Shown: positions 6,043 through 12,626 of the stretch, piece after piece
Layout: each line of letters begins with the position of its first letter
How positions within the stretch are numbered: position 1 is the stretch's first letter
Assembly (NCBI GenBank): GCA_023489375.1
Contig: JAMDCX010000052.1
Span: forward strand, 1-12,626
Length of the DNA: 12,626 nt
Reading direction: 5' to 3'
DNA from: Planctomycetota bacterium
GTDB lineage: Bacteria > Planctomycetota > Phycisphaerae > WQYP01
Translations under genes and position numbers: made by a program
Notes under the pieces: model-generated
The model's database searches: none
Seen by the model: only the letters and a program-made list of their open reading frames with translations
What the model was told of the DNA's origin: nothing

Positions 6043-7179
6043 TCACGCGGCAGGCCAGAACGGCAATTTCGTAACCATCGTGCGGACTTCACCGTGTGCG
6101 GTATATACCGTCAACACCCGTCCGATTTCCGCACTGTTTTTTTTAACATAACCTAATGCGATGGCCTGATGGCCCAGCATCGGAGACATGCAACTGCTGG
6201 TCACCATACCGACAACATGCTCACCATCGCGCAGCGGTTCACCGGCTACAGGTGGAACCTCTCCCGTATTTTTCAGCCCCACCAGATATTGGGCGGCCGC
6301 CTTCTGGACGTGCATCCGCGCCACAACTTCCTGTCCGGGATAACAGCCTTTGGAAACATGTACGGCGCGGGGATACCAGTGTGCGGTTTCCAGGGGCAGA
6401 TTTTCATTGGTCATGTCAATATCAAACAGCGGTGTACCGGCTTCAATTCTGGCCATGTTGTAAGCCGACCAACCGATGGGACGTAATTTTTTCTGGCCGG
6501 GTTTAAATTCCATGGATTCCGTTGCGCCATTGGCCGCCGCAAGTAAACCCGTCCACAATGCCGGCAGCGCCGCACGCGGGGCAATGAGTTCATATTGCGC
6601 TTCACCGCATTGATCATTGCGGAAGATGGTACATTGAGTTCCCATCAGTTCCAGCTGACGCGATCGCCACAACTCCGTCAACGATTCGGTCACATCGGCC
6701 CCGGCGATGCGGTTAATAAGGCTGCTGGAATCCGGACCGATCAGAGTCAGACGGCCAAAAGTATCCGCACCATTGCGAATCTGGACCTGGTCGGAAAACA
6801 GATAATGGTCCAGTTCACGGCACAGGACATCGGCCAGCCGGGCATCGACTTCCAGCAATGTGGCGTTATCCAGCAGCAATACATTTACATCCAGCACAAT
6901 ACGTCCTTTGGGATTCAGGAGATAGGCGTAACACCCCCGTCCGGGAACCAGAGACTTTATATCATTGGTAAGCAGATTGTGCAGGAACAACTGGCGGTCC
7001 TTGCCGGTCAGTTCCACGACCGTGCGCTGTGGCGCATCCATAAGAGCCGCAGATTTACGAATGGCGGCATATTCCGCCTCGGGTTCGCCAAAACTTTCAA
7101 TGATCCGAATATCCGGGCCGTAGGGTAGATAAGCGGCGTTGGCCTGTTCGTGCAGAAAATGCAGCGGGTTTTCGCGCAT
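6043..7179 (-). CDS. ygfZ: YgfZ/GcvT-like folate-binding protein
   Basis: YgfZ proteins bind tetrahydrofolate and help in maintenance or repair of iron-sulfur enzymes such as MiaB. They share the fold of GcvT, the glycine cleavage aminomethyltransferase. The decisive feature is KGCYPGQEV (277-285), the YgfZ signature K-G-C-[FYW]-x-G-Q-E with its conserved Cys279; true GcvT lacks this cysteine motif. The N-terminal GcvT-like part (about 45-140) has the LTGKDRQLFLHNLLTND stretch (57-73). RIEAGTPLFDIDMT (244-257) is the usual segment before the signature. A C-terminal beta-barrel covers about 296-372. At 378 residues it is longer than the E. coli protein of about 326. GGAG lies 11 bases before the ATG. 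It is flanked by long spacers on both sides and is probably transcribed alone. Confidence 0.92.
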   Translation of the reverse strand: MRENPLHFLHEQANAAYLPYGPDIRIIESFGEPEAEYAAIRKSAALMDAPQRTVVELTGKDRQLFLHNLLTNDIKSLVPGRGCYAYLLNPKGRIVLDVNVLLLDNATLLEVDARLADVLCRELDHYLFSDQVQIRNGADTFGRLTLIGPDSSSLINRIAGADVTESLTELWRSRQLELMGTQCTIFRNDQCGEAQYELIAPRAALPALWTGLLAAANGATESMEFKPGQKKLRPIGWSAYNMARIEAGTPLFDIDMTNENLPLETAHWYPRAVHVSKGCYPGQEVVARMHVQKAAAQYLVGLKNTGEVPPVAGEPLRDGEHVVGMVTSSCMSPMLGHQAIALGYVKKNSAEIGRVLTVYTAHGEVRTMVTKLPFWPAA

Positions 7180-7513
7180 GGCGTTAAAATCTCCATTGGG
7201 TTCCGGGCCGGTGCGGCAAGGTCTTCGACTTCTTCGGCGACAGCGGCATATTACCGTTGGGCCATGTTCAGTTCACTGCGGAAGCCACGAACCAATGATA
7301 CCTGTACCATGGCGTAAAAACCAATGCTTATGTGCGGTACAGTTCGGGTGCGGCCAGAAATTGTGGCATTCAAAGCGAGGCCTACGCCCACTGACAATGC
7401 TATACCAACGGTTCCCCGGGGAGTAACGGCAGGCGAGACGCCCGCGTTCCCAGGATACTTCTTTAATATGAAATCTTGTGACGGTGGTCAGGCTTTTGCC
7501 CTTGAATATGGCC
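7180..7513. other. GH127-ygfZ spacer (334 bases)
   Basis: No supported gene lies here. It holds a GC hairpin (7429-7445), a loopless palindrome TCCCCGGGGA (7413-7422), and the GGAG ribosome site of ygfZ (7191-7194). A possible ygfZ promoter on the minus strand has a TTGTCA-like -35 but only a poor -10 at 17 bases. A 21-codon ATG frame at 7184-7249 (minus) ends 4 bases before ygfZ but has no ribosome site. Confidence 0.5.
7429..7445. repeat. GC hairpin in the GH127-ygfZ spacer
   Basis: GCAGGCG (7429-7435) and CGCCCGC (7439-7445) pair around AGA. In the minus-strand RNA the single mismatch becomes a G-U wobble, giving a 7-bp stem. It lies about 70 bases after the GH127 stop without a T-run. 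It resembles short dispersed intergenic palindromes; only one copy is in this window. Confidence 0.45.
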
Positions 7514-10500
7514 TCACCCGTACAGTTCTATCTGGCTGATCTGGGCGGCGTTGGGATGCAGCGGGCTGGAGGAATCGCGGATAATCAGGCGGAACGTATC
7601 TGTGGTTACCGGCTCAATATTCGCAGTGTATTTACGCCAGCCCTGATAATTGAGGACATCAAATATCACCTGCTCCCGGCCTTTGATCCACACCACGCCT
7701 TGAAAGCTCGTTGGATGATCCAGCGGATCGGCAAAGTCAATGACCACTTTTCCAATTTTCTCCGCCTGCGGCAATTTTACCTGCACCCAATGTGGATGCG
7801 GCGTATTGGCCGAATGCCAGCGATTGGCGGCAAAATTGGCGGGGGTGGCAATAATGCCGTCGATTACCCTGACGGTGCAACCGGGTTCGGATGGTAATTG
7901 ACTATCTGAGGTGGCCACCGCACCCTTGCTGGCCAGAGCCAGATCATCAGCCCCCACTGTTTCATCAGGGTAGGAAGCGGGAGTTTTGAAAACCGGAAAA
8001 CACGTAAATAATTCCTGATCAATCTGGAAATAGGGGACATACTGGTATTGCGGCGCACCGTCGATGGTAAAGTGTAAAGGCTTTCCCGGTACGCTCTGTA
8101 GCCGCTGTGCAATTTCATCGGCAGTTACCGGCAATGTTACCGGCCACGCCACCTCATCGTTGGCCCAGGCGCTGGGCAAGGGAATATTTCTGGCTAAATC
8201 ACGCTGCTTTGGCGTAGCCGGGGAGCATGGCTTGCCGACCGCATCCGCCACGTCCGCGGACACCAGAGAGAGCAAAATCGGACCATATTCAAGACCATAC
8301 CGTAACCCATCCGGCATCTGATCAATACCGGTATACAGCGCGAGCCGCGGTTTCATCGGTAAAGTAAAGTGGATCGTATCTCCGTTGGCCCAGGTGCGAT
8401 GGAGGAGCTGGTAAGTGTCAGGCTGACCGACGGCCGCAATTTTCCCATTGACGGAAACCGGTATAGCCGCCGCCGCCCATTGCGGCATGCGTATGCGAAT
8501 GGCGGCGGAAGTCGGTATCGGGGCCGAGATGCGCAAGGTCACTTCAGGCTGGAAGGGAAACCCGGTCGTCATTTTCAATGTGCAGGCGTGCCGCCCGCGT
8601 CGCCAGGTAATCGCGGAATTGGCGAAAAGATTCACATAAACTCCCTCCCCGTCTACAGAGTAAATATATTCCGGAAGCGATCCAAACTGCCGGGTACCCT
8701 GCCCTTCACAACAGGTATCCTGGGCGGTGCCGATTTCTTTTCGTCCATTGAGATTGGTGTGGTATCGTATGCCGGCAGTTCCATCCTGATTAGCCAGCAG
8801 AACATTGTAAATGGATTTTTCAATTTCGCTGGTATATTTTTCCTCCATGGGAAAAAGCTGGTGCAGAGAATGGTTCAGGCTGATCCAGAAACTGCTGCCG
8901 CAATTTTCCCCATTGCGCAAATTAAGAAAAGCCGATTTGGGTGGATACGAGAAATCCTCGCATATAGAAATGGCGCCACCTGTATGCTGCCACTGGGTAT
9001 GATACAACTCCCAGCCGCCCAATACCGCGTCCAGATATTTCTGTTGCCCGGTCGCCCGGTACTGATCCAGATACGGCGTAATGGAAGTCAGAAGGTAACA
9101 ATGGGGATGATCATAAGGATATTGCCAGATTGCGGCGGGATCACGCCGGGCCAGGCCCTCCAGCCAGTAATTTTCCTGAAAATAACGCTGTATGACCTGC
9201 AGGTCCTGCGGCTTACCGATGGGGGTGAAATAAGTGCGCGTATTGGCGATCATTCCCTGCACTCCCTGTCCGGCGCGGCGCAGCAGTTGCGGCAGATAGG
9301 CACATTGGTTAAACCAGTTATAAAATTGGCGCACTACCTTGAACGCCGCGGCATTGCCGGCATATCCGGCATCTACCAATCCGTGCGTAACCCAGGAACG
9401 GGTATAGGCGGCATGCTCCCCTTCAAAAATGGTGTCTTCAGGATAACCCATGGCGTAGCCATCAGCCCGCTGACAGCTGGCGATGCCGGCGACAATGGCA
9501 TTAAGCCTCCGGCGCAATTCCGGATGCTCCATCCAGCGCAGGGTATTGCCGGCGCCCATCAAAAAACGGCCGGCATTGGAACCCGGCAACCCGGCATCCC
9601 ACGGGCACGGTGGAGGTGTGCCTGGCGGATTGGGCTTTCCGGCCCGGGTACGAAATGGCCAAAGTAATTCCGGCACGGTAAAACTGTTCAGCAGGTAGCT
9701 GATATTATTTTCCATGGCATTCTTGAAAAGGCCCGCACCGATTTCCACAGTGCGGAAAGCCGGAGGCCGTGCCAAAGACTTCACCGGTTTCCAGTATTGT
9801 GCCGGAATAACATTATCGGGATTATCGGTAACGACTCCTTCGCCCTGTGGTCTGGGACAGCGCGTCAGCGGGGCGACGATTCCAGGAATCGGCCAGGTCG
9901 CGGCATATTTCCCGTCGGGCCAGCCAGCAGGGTATGCCGGCATGGCGGGATAAATTTCCCGCAGCATTTCATATTGCGTCTGATCCGCCCAATGGCCATG
10001 CGCCAAGGCCGCCGGGCTTATGTATCCCCCCGCCGCGGCATCAAATATTTCCATGGCATCCACATCCGTAACCCGGCAGCCCTGGGCCACATCAACCCCA
10101 TTCGACCACACCTCCAATTTAGACATGGCGAGGCGCTTGTTACTCAAAACTGTGGCGGTTAATCGCACATAGCGACCCTTTGTGCCATGGGCATGAAAGG
10201 TGATGATTTTATCGCCGGGAGGGGGATAATCCTGTTGCGTATAATCGACGATGGTGCTGGCCGACTTGAAAGTTGCATCATCCGAAACAGCAAGGCGAAA
10301 TCGTTGTGGAAAATACCAGGCGGTAAAACCAAAACGCAAGGCGGGAAAGAGTTTGATGGCATCCATTGGCCGCGAACGCCTCAGATCCACCTGTACCCAC
10401 TTGACAGTGGTATTGGAAGCTGCGATTTTGGATTGATAACCCAGTGGTGTGAAGCGGGCGATGCGTTCGACTTGCATAGACGCCAACAGAGATTTTATAT

Positions 10501-10654
10501 TGGCATAGACTCCATCCGCCAAGGTTCTCTGCGATACCGCCAAATCCGTCACCGCCGCCAGTGTGGATGCGGCAGCTATCGCTTTTAAGAAATTGCGCCG
10601 ATCAGGATACGCTACATAAGATTCATCATTTTGACGAACGCAACATTGACACAT
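7514..10654 (-). CDS. Tat-exported GH127 (DUF1680) beta-L-arabinofuranosidase-like enzyme with two discoidin domains
   Basis: GH127 enzymes release beta-L-arabinofuranose, or related plant cell-wall sugars, using a zinc-bound cysteine nucleophile. In the characterised member HypBA1 the site is a Glu-x-Cys pair plus adjacent cysteines. All of these are here: Glu583 and Cys585 in GENCGSS, and Cys648-Cys649 in DTCCEGQG. The 1046-residue protein starts with a Tat-type signal, DRRNFLK (18-24) plus a hydrophobic stretch to about 40, so it is exported folded. A discoidin/F5-8C-like domain (about 60-188) follows. The catalytic part runs from about 300 to 890, with PEYIYSVDGEGVYVNLF (661-677) typical of the family. 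A second discoidin-like domain covers about 905-1046 and includes HWVQVKLP. Both may bind glycans. Residues 190-298 are a linker I cannot assign. GGAG lies 8 bases before the ATG; the n-region MCQCC is unusual. It follows GH92 by 56 bases, probably in one operon. Exact substrate is uncertain. Confidence 0.92.
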   Translation of the reverse strand: MCQCCVRQNDESYVAYPDRRNFLKAIAAASTLAAVTDLAVSQRTLADGVYANIKSLLASMQVERIARFTPLGYQSKIAASNTTVKWVQVDLRRSRPMDAIKLFPALRFGFTAWYFPQRFRLAVSDDATFKSASTIVDYTQQDYPPPGDKIITFHAHGTKGRYVRLTATVLSNKRLAMSKLEVWSNGVDVAQGCRVTDVDAMEIFDAAAGGYISPAALAHGHWADQTQYEMLREIYPAMPAYPAGWPDGKYAATWPIPGIVAPLTRCPRPQGEGVVTDNPDNVIPAQYWKPVKSLARPPAFRTVEIGAGLFKNAMENNISYLLNSFTVPELLWPFRTRAGKPNPPGTPPPCPWDAGLPGSNAGRFLMGAGNTLRWMEHPELRRRLNAIVAGIASCQRADGYAMGYPEDTIFEGEHAAYTRSWVTHGLVDAGYAGNAAAFKVVRQFYNWFNQCAYLPQLLRRAGQGVQGMIANTRTYFTPIGKPQDLQVIQRYFQENYWLEGLARRDPAAIWQYPYDHPHCYLLTSITPYLDQYRATGQQKYLDAVLGGWELYHTQWQHTGGAISICEDFSYPPKSAFLNLRNGENCGSSFWISLNHSLHQLFPMEEKYTSEIEKSIYNVLLANQDGTAGIRYHTNLNGRKEIGTAQDTCCEGQGTRQFGSLPEYIYSVDGEGVYVNLFANSAITWRRGRHACTLKMTTGFPFQPEVTLRISAPIPTSAAIRIRMPQWAAAAIPVSVNGKIAAVGQPDTYQLLHRTWANGDTIHFTLPMKPRLALYTGIDQMPDGLRYGLEYGPILLSLVSADVADAVGKPCSPATPKQRDLARNIPLPSAWANDEVAWPVTLPVTADEIAQRLQSVPGKPLHFTIDGAPQYQYVPYFQIDQELFTCFPVFKTPASYPDETVGADDLALASKGAVATSDSQLPSEPGCTVRVIDGIIATPANFAANRWHSANTPHPHWVQVKLPQAEKIGKVVIDFADPLDHPTSFQGVVWIKGREQVIFDVLNYQGWRKYTANIEPVTTDTFRLIIRDSSSPLHPNAAQISQIELYG

Positions 10655-10710
10655 CTTACGGTCTCCGAACTATATTTATACCCAACTGTCGGCATATCGG
10701 TTCGCCCTTG

Positions 10711-12626
10711 CTACCAATGATCCGGTCCCGTCGACAACGATGGCGGCGCATCGCCGCGTGCGGCCCCCCAGTTTTTATCAGGTGTCGGCCCCGCCGTCAC
10801 ATCCCAGGTACCACCCTGAAAGACCCTCCGCTCCGGCAACCACGGCTTATTCATGGCGCGGCCATCCAGCGTAGCCGATTGGATATACATGTTCTTGCCG
10901 CCGCCGTTGGATGTACGGATGACAAACGTTTTCCCTTTGTGCGGAGCCTGCAAATGAATGGTGATTTCCCTGAAACGCGGCGTGCTTAACTCAAAATCCG
11001 GATTTCCGGGGTCTACCTGATATAACCCGATCTGCGACAGCACATACCACGCCGACATTTCACCACAATCGTCATTGCCTGTGCCCATAAGTTTGCTCCA
11101 AGCTAACCCGCCGGGGGTGTCCCGATACGATGTGTCGGCGTTTGTGGCCACCCAGTACTGTGTACGCCAGGGCTGACGGCAATAGTCAAAAAGATAGGGA
11201 GCTTCCAAATCCGGTTCATTGGTGGGATCGTATTGGCCGGCGGTAAAAAAATGCTCCAATCGGGCCGCGAAAGGCTTATTACCACCCATTAACGCGATCA
11301 AGCCATGTACATCTTCCGGTACCAGCCAGTCATATTCCCAAGCCGACCCTTCACAATAAAATTGGTATATCTGCCAATGGTTATAGTAACGGGTGTCGCG
11401 ATCTTCCTTACTCAACGGTATCCACGCTCCATCAGCGGTGCGTCCCTGCATGAATTTGGTGGTTGGATTGTACATGGAAGTGTATTGCAGCGCATCACCG
11501 AACAATACATCGGCATCCATGGTCTTGTGCAGATCCAACGCCAGATGGCCGAGAGCTGCAAAGGCAATATCCGTTTCCTCCGCCGAGGATACATTCGTAT
11601 CCGCCGGCAGAATGCTGCCGTATCTTTCGCCCGGCACATCCTGATAGGCATGGATGGAGCTTAAATCCGCATGCCCCTTGAGATAATCAGGGAAACATTG
11701 CTTTACCATGGCTTTATAAGCGGTCTTAATATTAAAATGGTGCAGTCCCGCCTGCCAGATTTCCACCACGCAACTGGTTAAAGGAAAACCATTCTGGATG
11801 CCCAGCGGCCGGTTGGCCTCGGCCCAGCGATCGATAAATCCCAGCTGCTTAGCCATTTCCACCACAGATTGAGCCATATCTTCAGCCCGTTGCGGTTTAA
11901 TGATCGTCAATAAGGGAATTTCACTGCGGTAAATATCCCAACCGGACCAGTTGGCGTAAATATGCTTATGGCCCGCTGGTACATGGTGAATTTTATTGTC
12001 ATAGCCGATATATCGGCCATCCACATCGTCAAATACACTGGGCAAAAGCAGGGCGTGATACAAGGCGGTGTAGAAAATCTTCCGGTGCGTTAATGAACCA
12101 CCACGCACGGTGATGACCGAAAGCTCTTTATTCCAGCGGGCATGAATCCGGGCTCGACTGGCAGAAAAATTAAACTTGGGCATTTCCGCCGCCAGATTCT
12201 TCTCCGCCCCGCCGACACTGACAAACGATATGCCAATGCGAACTTTGACCACCCGGCGGTGGCGGCTGGATGGATAGCTGACGTAGGCGCCAATGGGTGG
12301 GCCGGGAAAATGTAACGTGGGTTTGGGTTTCACATACTGCGGCCCCCATGAATCCCGCCTCGGAGGCGGGTAATAATTAACAGGAAACAGCGGCCCGACG
12401 CCCTGAGCCTGTACCTGCTGTTTAAGATGCGGTTTGATCGAATGGCCTTCCCATACGCCATAAGTTTTGAATGGCGCGCTGAACTTCATGACAAAATAAA
12501 CCGTCACCGGCAGGTTGGTGCCGACGATTGTTACACTGGTTACAGAACCGGTTATGGTGTGGTTATTGACGATACGAATGTTTGAGCCGATGGTGGGGTT
12601 GGTGGCATGGCTGATGGGAATCAGAA
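10711..12626 (-). CDS. GH92 alpha-mannosidase, partial (5' end outside window)
   Basis: GH92 enzymes are calcium-dependent, inverting exo-alpha-mannosidases that trim mannose from N-glycans, mannans or related glycans, usually in the periplasm or at the surface. The frame stays open to the right edge, so about 638 residues are visible and the signal peptide with part of the N-terminal domain is missing; an internal GTG at 12505-12507 is not the real start. Counting from that GTG, family landmarks are VYFVMKFSAPF (3-13), FYTALYHALLLPSVFDD (145-161), YANWSGWDIYRSEIPLLT (184-201), YCEGSAWEYDWLVPEDV (384-400, with the likely acid Glu386), ALMGG (405-409) and TGNDDCGEMSAWYVLSQIGLY (476-496) with its conserved aspartates. 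The frame is unbroken. It is the upstream gene of the GH92-GH127 pair; the promoter lies outside the window. Substrate linkage cannot be told from sequence. Confidence 0.93.
   Translation of the reverse strand, partial: LIPISHATNPTIGSNIRIVNNHTITGSVTSVTIVGTNLPVTVYFVMKFSAPFKTYGVWEGHSIKPHLKQQVQAQGVGPLFPVNYYPPPRRDSWGPQYVKPKPTLHFPGPPIGAYVSYPSSRHRRVVKVRIGISFVSVGGAEKNLAAEMPKFNFSASRARIHARWNKELSVITVRGGSLTHRKIFYTALYHALLLPSVFDDVDGRYIGYDNKIHHVPAGHKHIYANWSGWDIYRSEIPLLTIIKPQRAEDMAQSVVEMAKQLGFIDRWAEANRPLGIQNGFPLTSCVVEIWQAGLHHFNIKTAYKAMVKQCFPDYLKGHADLSSIHAYQDVPGERYGSILPADTNVSSAEETDIAFAALGHLALDLHKTMDADVLFGDALQYTSMYNPTTKFMQGRTADGAWIPLSKEDRDTRYYNHWQIYQFYCEGSAWEYDWLVPEDVHGLIALMGGNKPFAARLEHFFTAGQYDPTNEPDLEAPYLFDYCRQPWRTQYWVATNADTSYRDTPGGLAWSKLMGTGNDDCGEMSAWYVLSQIGLYQVDPGNPDFELSTPRFREITIHLQAPHKGKTFVIRTSNGGGKNMYIQSATLDGRAMNKPWLPERRVFQGGTWDVTAGPTPDKNWGAARGDAPPSLSTGPDHW

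Noticed and set aside
7184..7249. 21-codon leader frame just before ygfZ (minus strand)
   Set aside because: No ribosome site and no recognisable peptide; open by chance is likely.
8369..9667. Plus-strand open frame of 432 codons opposite the GH127 gene
   Set aside because: It is antisense to the catalytic domain, which has all active-site residues; no motif or sensible start site supports it.

Overview
This 12.6 kb window carries seven protein genes, all on the minus strand, so transcription runs from the right end to the left end. The right part holds two exported glycoside hydrolases: a GH92 alpha-mannosidase whose 5' end lies beyond the window, and a GH127 (DUF1680) enzyme of the beta-L-arabinofuranosidase type with a Tat signal and two discoidin-like domains. 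The middle holds two housekeeping genes, a YgfZ/GcvT-like folate-binding protein and glmS. The left part holds a MarR-family regulator followed by the type IV pilus extension ATPase pilB and the retraction ATPase pilT.

The organism is probably a Gram-negative, plant- or glycan-degrading environmental bacterium with moderately high GC. A Tat-exported GH127, a GH92, and a pilB-pilT pair in a loose gene order with long spacers would fit the PVC group (Planctomycetes/Phycisphaerae or Verrucomicrobia/Lentisphaerae). No rRNA or marker gene fixes this, so it is a guess from gene content.

Layout on the + coordinate: palindrome and heptamer repeat (13-103), pilT (103-1278), a 192-base spacer, pilB (1471-3192), marR (3254-3748), glmS (3874-5706), a repeat-rich spacer of 336 bases (5707-6042), ygfZ (6043-7179), a spacer of 334 bases (7180-7513), GH127 (7514-10654), GH92 (10711-12626, partial). 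GH92 and GH127 are 56 bases apart and look co-transcribed. The marR, pilB and pilT block looks like a regulatory unit.

Two non-coding observations stand out. First, the marR and pilB promoters each carry a TACA-N3-TGTA inverted repeat in exactly the same register against the -10 box. This suggests that the MarR protein represses both its own gene and pilB, and so pilus assembly. Second, the regions after the stop codons of pilT and ygfZ both contain a run of degenerate heptamers followed by GC-rich palindromes. One pair of these palindromes shows a compensatory T-A to C-G change. No mobile element, CRISPR array, tRNA or rRNA was seen, and no wholly new protein system is evident.
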